Source of the DNA: Methylococcaceae bacterium
GTDB lineage: Bacteria > Pseudomonadota > Gammaproteobacteria > Methylococcales > Methylomonadaceae
Length of the DNA: 38,052 bases
Assembly (NCBI GenBank): GCA_021647585.1
Contig: JAKIUK010000038.1
Coordinates: 1-38,052 of the forward strand
Direction of reading: 5' to 3'
Positions 16,445-26,800 of this stretch are shown here, one piece after another. The notes under the pieces were generated by a model, which was not told the DNA's origin, ran no database searches, and saw only the letters and a list, made by a program, of their open reading frames with translations. The position numbers were made by a program, and so were the translations under genes. The stretch's first letter is position 1, and every line of letters starts with the position of its first letter.

Positions 16445-17377
16445 TCAAACTTTTTCTGCCAGATTCTTAAGTATTTCTTCCAACGGAACTAGATTCATTC
16501 TAACTCTGAATAAAACCTCATGATTATGTAACAGTCCAAAGCAGTCATAAGTTCTTAGCATTATATTGGTTTGATTTAAGGTATTCGAGCTTGATTCAGG
16601 GTGTTGTTTAACCAATATATAGAGTTTATCGTCATTTTTTAATGCACTTAAATGGTGACGGTCCACAGATATTTCATGTGATGTATAAACCATGGGATTT
16701 CGTTTAAAATCATGATTTTCTAACTGTGCTTTTTCAAGTAAAGCGCCTGATGCCAGGCTACAGGGAAAAATATCAGGATAATTGGCAATATGAGCTAATT
16801 CATCAAAATAGTCAGACTGTTCAGCTAAAGAACCTGATAGAAAGTTTTTGACATTCCCGTTGTGTAAAAATTTTCTTTTTAGAAAATAATCTGTGCCAGG
16901 GATTATTGTCTTATCGCGGATTACATTGAGATTAGGTAATTTATTAAAAAGTGCCTCTGTCAGAAATAAAGGGACCTGAGTTTCTTTTTTGAATCCTAAT
17001 AAAATAGTTTTTCCTTCTGATTTTATAGAAACACGATTTCCCAAGGTTAAATGAGGAATAGTTTTGATTAATGTTTTTTTTATATCCAGAGTAAATGGGA
17101 TCGCTGGCTTAAGGGCATTAACAAAGGTAATTTGGTAGTTGCTATAGCGTAAATTATTTTCTGAAATAATCTGGTTTTCATGATGCGCTTCTCTATACAA
17201 ACGCATTTGGTATTCAATTAAGGTGTTTAATTGATAACCAAGAACAATAGGGCCTTTGAAAGGATTGTGACTAATCTGTAGCCATTTGTGTTTGTCATGA
17301 AACAGATTGAAATCATCAGAGGCATTACGAGCTACTTCAATATGAATTTGCTCAAATATGAATGTTTTACTCGTCAT
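16445..17377 (-). CDS. Hot-dog fold (MaoC-like) protein
   Basis: The protein has 310 residues. The N-terminal part carries a hydratase-2-like active-site pattern: ARNASDDFNLFHDKHKW (the D-x-N-x-x-H arrangement of MaoC dehydratases), then NPFKGPIVLGYQLNTLIE, where the usual PIAHG is PIVLG. The C-terminal half (MVYTSHEISVDRHHL to LHNHEVLFRVRMNLV) looks like a second hot-dog repeat. MaoC-type enzymes hydrate or dehydrate acyl thioesters; hot-dog proteins can also be thioesterases. I chose the ATG at 17377, which overlaps the radical SAM stop (ATGACGAGTAA), over an upstream ATG at 17416. That overlap implies translational coupling and a shared pathway. The loss of the HG residues leaves catalysis open. 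Confidence 0.65.
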   Translation of the reverse strand: MTSKTFIFEQIHIEVARNASDDFNLFHDKHKWLQISHNPFKGPIVLGYQLNTLIEYQMRLYREAHHENQIISENNLRYSNYQITFVNALKPAIPFTLDIKKTLIKTIPHLTLGNRVSIKSEGKTILLGFKKETQVPLFLTEALFNKLPNLNVIRDKTIIPGTDYFLKRKFLHNGNVKNFLSGSLAEQSDYFDELAHIANYPDIFPCSLASGALLEKAQLENHDFKRNPMVYTSHEISVDRHHLSALKNDDKLYILVKQHPESSSNTLNQTNIMLRTYDCFGLLHNHEVLFRVRMNLVPLEEILKNLAEKV

Positions 17378-19277
17378 TAAGATACAGTGCCTGTTCAATA
17401 AACGTGGGCGAAACATTGGGTTCAGAGACAGGTTCGTTAAACCAAAAACTCATAGGATAGTCGAATCCCATTTCATGCATGTAATTATAGAGAGCTTTTT
17501 TTAATCCTTTGCCAAGCATTTCATGATCAGTATTGACAGGGTCAAAAAAATCTATATCATTTTCAGCAAATAAGACATCATCTGTATGAGGCCTTAATTC
17601 TATTTTGTACTGGTCTGGATTTAACCCTATTGGGCTATGTATGGTAGCTGCGAACCGATGCCAATAGGCAGAGTGGATGCAGCCGTTAAGCATTAACTGG
17701 CGCACCCGCTCTAAAGAATCAACCGTTTCCTGTAGGCTTTGACTGGGAAATCCGTACATTAAATAAGCATGAACCAGTATACCAGCATTGGCAAAGTTTT
17801 TGGTGACTCTGGCAACCTGTTCAACAGTGACTCCTTTCTTCATTAATTTTAATAATCGATCAGAGGCTGCTTCTAAGCCACCACTAATGGCAATACAGCC
17901 GGAGTTAGCTAATAGCTGGCATTTTTCTGCAGTAAAGGTTTTCTCAAAACGTATATTGCCCCACCAGCTAATAACAATATTTCTTTCAATTAGCTTTTCT
18001 GCCATAGAAAACAAAACCTTTGGCGGTGCCGCTTCATCAACAAAATGAAAGCCGGTTTCCCCTGTTTCTGCAATTAATGCCTCAATTCGTTTTACGATAA
18101 TCTCTGCACCTGCATCATCGTATTGGCCTATATAGTCGAGGCTAATATCACAAAAACTGCATTGTGACCAATAACAACCATGTGCGATGGTGAGTTTATT
18201 CCAGCGGCCATCACTCCAGATACGATGCATGGGATTAAGCATCTCACATAATGATAAGTAGTTATCCAGCGCAAGCCCATTATAACAAGGTGTTCCAGTG
18301 TTTTTGTGTGGAATATCGTGTAATGCTGTGTTGTTAGCATAGATAACGTTCCCTTTGTTTAAGTAAAACGTTCGTACCAGATCTTCTTTAGGACGCTGCT
18401 TGTTTAGATGTTCTAGTAAAGTTAGCAGAGGTCTTTCACCATCATCAACGGTGATGAAATCAATATTCTCGAAAACACGGGGATCTTTGAGCGACCTTAA
18501 TTCCGTATTAACAAATCCACCCCCCAAAATAAGGGTGATTTTTGGATTGATTGTTTTACAACATTTTGCAATTTTTAACGCACCCAGCATGTTGCCAGGG
18601 AAGGGTACAGTGAGTCCAACAATGGTTGGGTTTTCTTGTGTTAAGTAATCATCGATTAACGATAAAATGAGTTTGTCAGTATAAATTGGAGGTTGTTGCA
18701 GTTGATAATATAAATCATCAAATGAGTGATTAGATGCCGCCAATCTCTCACCGTAACGAGAGACTTCAAAATTTGGGTCTACACCTTGTTTAATGACAGC
18801 CGATATATCATCAATAAATAAAGTTGCCAGATATTTTGCTTTATCTTGAACGCCCAGTTTACCAAAAGCATTGTCTAATACATCGCCCGACATTTCTTCC
18901 ATTTGATACAAACTTTCAAATTGTGGTCCTTCAGGTAAAAAAGTACGGGATGCAATACGTAATGCAAGGGAAGGATTTTTACCTTGGAGGAATTTTACGG
19001 TAGGTTCTATACATTTTTCGTAAACTGGATAATGTGAAAAAAAATGATAAATTGAGTCTGGTAACTCATCATCTTCATATTCAGCATAGTTATCTTCAGT
19101 AGATCGATAAATTTGTTTTATCCCTTGTTTTGTTAATAAGGATAAAAATAAATCTATAGCACAATCTCTTTGACTAACATCATACCCTTCCTGTCTGAGA
19201 AACCCTGTTAAATATGTTGTTGCTGGATAGGGCGTATTCAGCTGAGTCATGGGGGGGGTTATTAGGAGTATTTTCAT
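17367..19277 (-). CDS. B12-binding-domain radical SAM protein
   Basis: The protein has 636 residues. The N-terminus MKILLITPPM and a region at about 205-295 (VGLTVPFPGNMLGALKIAK, LILGGGFVNTELRSL, DFITVDDGERPL) form a cobalamin-binding-like Rossmann domain of class B radical SAM enzymes. The cluster motif is C368-Y-W-S-Q-C373-S-F-C376, followed by a typical TIM-barrel half (GFHFVDEAAPP, ISGGLEAASDRLL, LMYGFPSQSLQETVDSLERV). Such enzymes often methylate unactivated carbon or do other radical chemistry; the substrate is unknown. The motif spacing CX4CX2C is one residue longer than the usual CX3CX2C. It overlaps the hot-dog gene by 11 bp. A protease-like gene precedes it by about 50 bp. The neighbouring PKS suggests a polyketide or lipid substrate, by inference. 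Confidence 0.85.
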   Translation of the reverse strand: MKILLITPPMTQLNTPYPATTYLTGFLRQEGYDVSQRDCAIDLFLSLLTKQGIKQIYRSTEDNYAEYEDDELPDSIYHFFSHYPVYEKCIEPTVKFLQGKNPSLALRIASRTFLPEGPQFESLYQMEEMSGDVLDNAFGKLGVQDKAKYLATLFIDDISAVIKQGVDPNFEVSRYGERLAASNHSFDDLYYQLQQPPIYTDKLILSLIDDYLTQENPTIVGLTVPFPGNMLGALKIAKCCKTINPKITLILGGGFVNTELRSLKDPRVFENIDFITVDDGERPLLTLLEHLNKQRPKEDLVRTFYLNKGNVIYANNTALHDIPHKNTGTPCYNGLALDNYLSLCEMLNPMHRIWSDGRWNKLTIAHGCYWSQCSFCDISLDYIGQYDDAGAEIIVKRIEALIAETGETGFHFVDEAAPPKVLFSMAEKLIERNIVISWWGNIRFEKTFTAEKCQLLANSGCIAISGGLEAASDRLLKLMKKGVTVEQVARVTKNFANAGILVHAYLMYGFPSQSLQETVDSLERVRQLMLNGCIHSAYWHRFAATIHSPIGLNPDQYKIELRPHTDDVLFAENDIDFFDPVNTDHEMLGKGLKKALYNYMHEMGFDYPMSFWFNEPVSEPNVSPTFIEQALYLNDE

Positions 19278-19330
19278 GCGGGAGATATGGCCATATAAAC
19301 AATGGATAGTGTGAGGTTTAGAGAGTTTGT

Positions 19331-20041
19331 TTAATTGAGAGAGTTACTTTTAACCAGACCAACACATTGTTTTTCAGTTCGCTGGCTAATTGTTCTATTT
19401 AATTCAGTGTATGGATACCCATAATCAATAAGCTGTTTTAAAAATGCATCATAAGATATCTCTGACCAATTTGTTCGTAATTTGTAGGCACTGTAGATGA
19501 TTTTCGAAATTATTTTGTTCTCATCGATAAATAGTGATTGATGATGAACCAATTTTAATTGTTCTAGTTCTTTAATAAATTCATATTGAGTAGCGAATGC
19601 TGATATTTCAAAAGTTGAAACCTTAACAGGTTGAGTGTATCCAACATCAACCATTTGTTTTATCATATGGTAGTGAGAAATCTCATGCACTAATGCGCTT
19701 GCTAATTCGGCTGTTGAAAGCTTATCATTGAGTAAAATAAAATAGCCCTCATAAAAATAATTGCCTGATTTAATAACACAACCTTCACCTGATTCACCGT
19801 AATGACCTTTATATAAACCGGATAATTGAATTTTATCTTGCTGCATTAACTCATTAATATAAGGTTTTAATTTTTTTCCAATGTTTGTTTTGACAGTTAA
19901 TGCAATCGCTTTTAATAATTTCTGACGTTTAACAGTTGAATTATCGTTCTGAAATACTTTGAGTGCATAATTTATATCCGCATTCAAACAAGAACTGAAT
20001 AATGAGATAATTATAAACAAACGCATTATCAATCTCCGCAA
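19331..20041 (-). CDS. Secreted HExxH zinc-protease-like protein
   Basis: This 236-residue protein has a signal peptide (RLIMRLFIIISLFSSCLNA, with a possible lipoprotein Cys) and a zincin motif HEISHYH at about 143-149 within ALVHEISHYHMIKQM, the HExxH signature of metallopeptidases. An acidic residue downstream (FEISAFATQYEFIKEL, near residue 168) could be the third ligand. I do not recognise a specific peptidase family. It is the first gene of the minus-strand set leading to the radical SAM and hot-dog genes, with 53 bp to the next start, so co-transcription is likely. A role in the polyketide pathway is not evident; it may process an envelope partner. The start could be five codons downstream. 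Confidence 0.6.
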   Translation of the reverse strand: MRRLIMRLFIIISLFSSCLNADINYALKVFQNDNSTVKRQKLLKAIALTVKTNIGKKLKPYINELMQQDKIQLSGLYKGHYGESGEGCVIKSGNYFYEGYFILLNDKLSTAELASALVHEISHYHMIKQMVDVGYTQPVKVSTFEISAFATQYEFIKELEQLKLVHHQSLFIDENKIISKIIYSAYKLRTNWSEISYDAFLKQLIDYGYPYTELNRTISQRTEKQCVGLVKSNSLN

Positions 20042-20094
20042 AATAATAGGTGTTGAGCATTATATTTCTATAATTAAAGAATATGACTATTAAC

Positions 20095-20430
20095 AAAGCA
20101 CAGGTCAAATTTTAAATGGGTTGTCATTTCGACCGGGACGACTTGCACGGACAGATATATTGCTCCTTGCAATATCTGCATTCACCACTTCCATGTGGTT
20201 TATGCAGGAGGTAGGGCAATGCATAATGCCATGGACGGCATATAGTAGGGTAACGCTGGAGCAGTTTCCGAGGTGCTATTGCCGAGAAATCTTGTTACTC
20301 AAGTTGTGCTTAGACTTAAGATTCCTTCCGTTGGTCGGAATGACACAGTTTGTGAAGTTGACCTACAAACGTCAAAATCGAGAGTAATCTGCGATAGGTT
20401 AATAGTCATGATAAAGATTATCATTTTCTA
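20095..20430. repeat. Mosaic dispersed repeat, right copy
   Basis: This element shares direct outer ends and an inverted core with 16114-16346. The part at about 20210-20293 (GGTAGGGCAATGCATAATGC, ending GCCGAGAAATCTT) is the reverse complement of 16128-16213 with few mismatches. Inner palindromic arms GTCATTTCGACCGGGACG and CCGTTGGTCGGAATGACAC are present, plus a short insert near 20155-20205 with the hairpin ATTGCTCCTTGCAAT. An 88-codon frame across it is not a gene. Confidence 0.6.
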
Positions 20431-20817
20431 ATTAAATTAAGAGATAATTAATAAGAAAATTGGTGACTTAGTGTATTGTTTTATGTGGGGCAAGCTGTTG
20501 ATTTATTAGGCATATTGTTTTATCTCCTAGTTTTTGGTGAACTCAAGTGATTGATATTGGCGATAACTGATTTATTGGACTATTCTAATATCTTAGGGTG
20601 ACAGTTATTAGGGAAATTGTATCTACCATTATGAAATAGATAGTAGTGATACTAATTATTATATATGATCATGGGAAACGTTTTGTTTACTCTATTGCTA
20701 AAATGATTACAAACTATGAGTAAAATGATTACAAATCGTGTATAAAATGATTGTGAAAGGGTAATATAGATAACAATGAGAGTTTAAGTAGATGATTTAC
20801 ATAGTGGTATTGAATAG
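20431..20817. promoter_or_regulatory. PKS upstream region
   Basis: This 387-bp AT-rich region precedes the polyketide synthase and must also drive transcription away from the divergent protease gene. Apart from the triple repeat at 20700-20758, I see no clear -35/-10 pair and no convincing ribosome-binding site before the ATG at 20818. Confidence 0.45.
20700..20758 (+). promoter_or_regulatory. Three 22-bp-phased repeats upstream of the PKS (candidate operator)
   Basis: AAAATGATTACAAA occurs at 20700-20713 and again at 20722-20735. A third, weaker unit AAAATGATTGTGAAA lies at 20744-20758. The starts are exactly 22 bp apart, about two helical turns, so a protein could bind all three on the same DNA face. 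The array ends about 60 bp before the PKS start, where an activator or repressor would act. Confidence 0.65.
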
Positions 20818-23800
20818 ATGAAAGGTGAACATGAACCCATTGCGATTATAGGTATCGGTTGTCGTTATCCTGGAAAGGTAACTAATGCTGAATCACTATG
20901 GAAGATGTTGATGGGCAGGATTGATGCTGTTACAGAAATTCCGCAGGATCGTTGGAATATTGAAAGATATTATAGTAAGCATATGAATGCGCGAGGTAAG
21001 GCGTATTCTAAATGGGGAGGGTTCATCGACAATATTGATCAGTTTGATCCTGAATGTTTTTCAATTTCTCCTCGAGAGGCCAACTTCATGGATCCTCAAC
21101 AGCGTTTGTTGCTTGAGGTTACCTGGGATGCATTAGAAGATAGTGGACACCCGATTGATACATTATCAGGAAGTAATACAGGTGTTTTTATAGGGCTTTC
21201 AACCAATGATTATTCCCAGATTCAACTGGATTTGGATGAACCGCAACAAATTGATCCTCATACAGCCACCGGGGGTGCATTTAGCATAGCTGCAAATCGT
21301 ATTTCCTATTGTTTTGATTTTCACGGCCCCAGCCTTGTCGTTGACACAGCCTGTTCTTCGTCATTGGTAGCAATACATCAAGCTTGTGCCAGTATTTTTA
21401 ATGATGAATGTGATATCGCGTTGGCTGGAGGAGCAAATTTAATTTTATTGCCGACAGCCGCGATTAGTTTTAGCGCAGCAACTATGCTGTCGCCTGATGG
21501 CAGGTGTAAGTCTTTTGATGCCAGTGCAAATGGGTTTGTTCGTGGGGAAGGTGTGGGTGTGGTTGTGTTAAAGAGGTTATCTGCAGCAGTGGCGAATAAG
21601 GACTGTATTTATGCTGTGATCAATGGCACTGGAGTTAATCAGGACGGACGAACAAATGGCATTTCATTACCCGGTAAAGAGGCTCAGTCAGCATTGATTG
21701 AGTCAGTTTATCAAAAAGCGGGTATAGACCGAAGTCAGGTTTTTTATGTGGAAGCGCATGGAACCGGAACGGCAGTTGGGGACCCCATTGAAGCAGAGGT
21801 GTTGGGCGAAATGTTTGGGTGCGATCGTGCTGATAGCGATAAGTGCATTATAGGCTCGATAAAAACCAATATAGGCCATCTAGAATCTGCTGCCGGTTTG
21901 GCGGGGTTAATTAAAGCAGCCTTATGCATTAAGCATCAGATGATTCCGCCCAATTTACATTTTTTGAACCCTAATCCTAACATTTTATTTGATGAATTAA
22001 ATATACAAGTCCCGGTTGACCCTATTTTATATCCAAAAACCCCCGGTAAAAAGATGATTGTGGGCGTTAATTCGTTTGGATTTGGGGGTACAAATGCACA
22101 TGCTATTTTATCTGAATATACACATCAGCCACAACAGTTTTCAGCAACTAGTGATGAACAGAATGTTGCTTATATTCTACCTTTATCCGCTCGTTCTAAA
22201 GATGGCTTGAAAATATTGGCTCAATCTTATGTGGATTTTCTGGGGGCTAGTAATAAACTGGATATTGTCGATTTGGTTTATACAGCAAGCAACCGAAAAA
22301 ACATTTTTGCTCATCGATTGTCATTAGTGGTCGCAAACTTTGCAGATACTAAAGAACAATTACAAGCCTTTATCAATGCTGAGCCGCGTATTGGTATGTC
22401 GAACAGGCAATGCCAGTGTAATACTGATTTCAAAATAGCCTACGTATTTTCAGGCCAAGGTCCTCAATGGTGGGCTATGGGTAGGGAGTTATTACAGAAG
22501 GAAGTTGTTTTCAGAGAAAAAATAATTGAATGTGACTATTTATTGAGTCAATATGCCGATTGGTCATTATTAACCGAGCTTACGGCTGCTGAAGAGAATT
22601 CCAGAATTTCCGAAACAGAAATTTCTCAACCGTTATTATTTGCATTACAGGTTTCATTGGTTGCGTTATGGAAATCACGGGGTATTGAACCAGATGCTGT
22701 CGTTGGTCACAGTGTAGGCGAAGTGGCTGCCGCACATATTTCAGGTGCATTGGATCTGGCTAACGCAATAAAGGTGATTTTTTTTCGTGGTTTATGTATG
22801 AGCCATGCAACCGGTTCAGGTGGAATGATGGCCGTGGCTCTTTCACCTGAGCAGGCTAACCAAGAAATATCATCGTATTCAGGTAAAGTATCGATTGCAG
22901 CAATTAATAGCCCATCATCAGTAACGGTATCTGGCCAGCCAGATTTATTAACAGATCTGGCCAATAAATTAAATAAACAAAGTATTTATAATAAAATATT
23001 GAAGGTACAGTTTGCATTTCATAGCGTGCAAATGGATCCAGTTAAGGATGAATTATTGACCGCGCTTGATGACCTTGAGCTAGATGATATTCATATACCT
23101 ATTTATTCGACGGTTTTAGCGAAAAAAGCTAATGAAAACGGGTTTAATGCTGATTACTGGTGGCGTAATGTACGGAAAAAGGTCTGTTTTGCACCGGCCA
23201 TACAAAATTTGATTGCAGATGGTTATAACATATTTATAGAAATCGGTCCGCATCCGGTTTTGAGCAGTTCAATTTTGGAATGTGCTCAAGCCAGTAAAAT
23301 CACAGTAATTCCCAGTCTACGTCGCAATGAAGATGAATGTTGCACTATGCTGGGTGCTCTAGGCAACTTGTATACAACGGGTTATGCTATCGACTGGAAT
23401 CATGTTCATAAATATCAAGGGCAAACGATTCATTTACCCGGCTATCCCTGGCAAAAACAACACTACTGGAATGAATCTGAAAAATGGTTTCAACGACGCG
23501 CAGGGAAGATAGTTCATCCATTGCTTATGGTGAAGTCTGATTCTGGGGACCCGACCTGGAACACTTTGATTGACTTGTCATGTTATTCATATCTGCTTGA
23601 TCATAAAGTCCGTGATAAAGTAGTTTTTCCTGCAGCAGGCTATGTTGAAATGGCAATGGCTGCAGCTAGTGAATTGTTAGAAACTGATACTTTTGTGGTT
23701 GAAGATATACAAATTCAGAAAGTCTTATATATTAAAGAAGATAATATACCGACCTTACAATTTTCAATGAATGCAAGTGATTCATCCTTTGTTATCCGTT

Positions 23801-26800
23801 CTTGTACATTGTTGGTAGATAAAACCTGGACAACCCATTGCATAGGTTATCTGCGTATAAATTCAAAAATATTTGATAATATCAATTTGGATGAATTACA
23901 AAAGTCCATGGATAACGTTATATCTGTAGAGGATGCCTATCAGCGATTTTCCAATTCTGGGTTATTATTTGGGCCTGCATTTCGGGGTCTTACTGCAATA
24001 CATACTAGAGATGGAGAAGCATTGGCTAGAGTGCAGTTGTTGGACGTTAATCAGCAACACAGTCATCAATATCATTTTCACCCAGCAGTATTGGATGCTT
24101 GCTTTCAAACATTATTTGGTACTTTACCAATGCAGTTGGTAGATAACCTTTTCCTTCCTGTCGCTATAGATCAACTTCGGTATTACGATGATGCACAATC
24201 CGAAGTTTGGGTACACGCGCAACGTATACATGCGAATAGTAATACGTTAGTGGGAAACCTAAGTATTTATTCTTGTTCCGGGCAACCATTGGTCGAGATT
24301 CTGGGTTTTCGTTGTCGGGGTTTAGGGGTAACCCATACTGAGCAAAACGAATTGGATGAGTTATATCAATACCAGTGGTTGCAAAGTCCATTATACGAAT
24401 GTCCCCATCCGCGTAAAGCAGCAGAATTTTTACCGAGTTGTGCACAAATTGTTGAGTCTATAGAACAACCCCTCAATGCACTTTCCTTGCAAATAGGTGG
24501 CTGGGGGGAACTCGATAGAATGGCTAGCCGTTTTAATGATCTGGCAATTAACTATATTATCAAGTTCTTTATTGATATTGGATGCGCAGTTAATAAGGGG
24601 AATAGCTTGTCCATTGACAGGCTTATTGCTGATTTAGGTGTACAAGAAAATTATAGGAGACTCTTGCATAGGTTTTTTCAAATTCTTGAACAACAAAACT
24701 ATATACAGAAACATGGGGCTGAAACAGGGATTGTTCTGCAGCCATTCACTACGTCCGATTTAAAATCCGAATGGTCTAGCGCTTTATCAGAGTATGCTGG
24801 CGCTTTTGCAGAATTATCCTTGATTCGTTCCTGTGGTGAAAAACTGGTATCTGTGCTTAAAGGTGAGCAGGATCCGTTAAAATTAATTTTCCCTGAAAAC
24901 TCCTCAATTATTGTTGAACAATTTTACACTGACTCACCCTCATCTAAGCCATACAACCTAATGTTGAAAATGGCGATGGAAAACATAGTTGATTCACTTC
25001 CTTGTGGCAAAAACTTAAGAGTGCTTGAGATTGGGGCAGGTACTGGAGGCTTGACGGCAAATCTACTTGACTTGTTTACTGAAGATCGTGTTGAGTATTT
25101 TTTTACTGATATTTCCAGTGCATTTCTACCTAGTGCAGAGCATCGATTTAAAGATTATCCCTTTATAAAGTATCAATTACTGGATATTGAAAAGGATATT
25201 CAACAACAAGGGTTTCAACTTCATTCATTTGATATCGTGTTAGCCTCAAATGTATTGCATGCGACTGAAAACCTGGCAGATTCCCTGGAAAATATTTATA
25301 AACTGCTGGTACCATCAGGACTTTTATTATTTTTGGAAGTAGAAGAGAAATATCCCTGGCTGGATATGATTTTTGGATTAACTGATGGCTGGTGGCGATA
25401 TACCGATATCCATTTACGTCCAGACCATCCGCTAATTCCTCGAGATGACTGGAAAAATCTTATGCAAGCAAAGGGCTATATATCTCCCATAGTTTTGCCT
25501 GAATCTGCAGAAAAGAAAGAAACACAACAAATCCTGGTGATAGCGCAAGTTGCTGATACTTTAACTAAACAAGCTAATGTTTTTCCTGATGTTGTAGAAA
25601 ACCAAGATAAAATAAAAAAACATTGGCTGATTTTTGCTGATCAATTCGGTGTGGCATTAGACCTTTCAGAACAAATTAAACAAAGAGGTGATAGTTATAC
25701 TTTGATTTTTGCAGGCGATGAATATAAGCATATTGGTGACAATGAATATGAAGTTATTGCAGGAAATAAACAACATTTAACGCGTTTGTTAGAAGAATTG
25801 ACCGTATATCCTGAATATGGAATTGTGCATCTATGGAGCCTGGATATACCGCAATGCGCACAAGTTGGTGATAAGGCACTGTTACAAAGCGAAGTACTTG
25901 GTTGTCATACTGTAATGTTCCTCATCCAAGCATTAACTGAGAGTGGATTACAGGACAAAGTTGAACGGTTTTTGTTGATTACAAAAGGCGCTCAGGCAAT
26001 ACAATTTGAAGCTGAAAAGGTGGCTTTTGAACAAAGCGCTTTGATTGGGCTTGCAAGGGTTATTGAAAATGAGCATCCGGAGTTAAAGTGTAAAACCGTC
26101 GATTTAGATCCTAATGATTACTCACTCAATGTTTTATATGCTGAGTTAATTACGGATAACATGGAAAGCGAGGTGGTATTTAGATATGGAGAGCGTTACG
26201 CACCTAAGCTTAAGTTAAAAGATAAACCTTATTTATATGTAGATCATGGTTCTGGCTCAGAAACCATACCATTCCAGCTGGAAGTTGAACAGGCAGGAGC
26301 TATTAATAATCTACGATTGATGCAGTCATTACCCACGACTTTAGAAAAGGATCAAATTGAGATTCAGGTACATACAGCTTCCCTGAATTTTAGGGATGTG
26401 ATGAAAGCTTTAGGGTTAATTATTCTGGCTGATGACGGTAGTGACTCGTTATTAGGGGATGAATGTGCCGGAATTGTTACAGCAATAGGTTCCGAGATAA
26501 AAGATTACAAGGTCGGTGATCGAGTGGTAGCAGTTGCTCTAGGTAGCTTTAGTTCCAAAGTCATCACAAATAGACCCTATGTTATGCATACACCGCCTCA
26601 TCTGAGTGATGAACAAGCAGTAACTATCCCTATTGTTTTTTTAACTGTTTATTATGCATTGCTTCATCTGGCACGTATTAAAAAAGGCGATAAAGTTTTA
26701 ATTCAGGCGGCAGCCGGTGGAGTCGGTCTAGCTGCAGTTCAAATTGCAAAACATATAGGCGCAGAGGTTTTTGTTACAGCGGGTAGTAATGTAAAACGTG

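Noticed and set aside
20121..20387. 88-codon frame near the PKS
   Set aside because: It lies wholly in the mosaic repeat and is not maintained in the related copy.
20700..20758. The 22-bp-phased repeats as a replication origin or CRISPR
   Set aside because: There are only three units, no rep gene and no spacer-like variation; the promoter position favours an operator.
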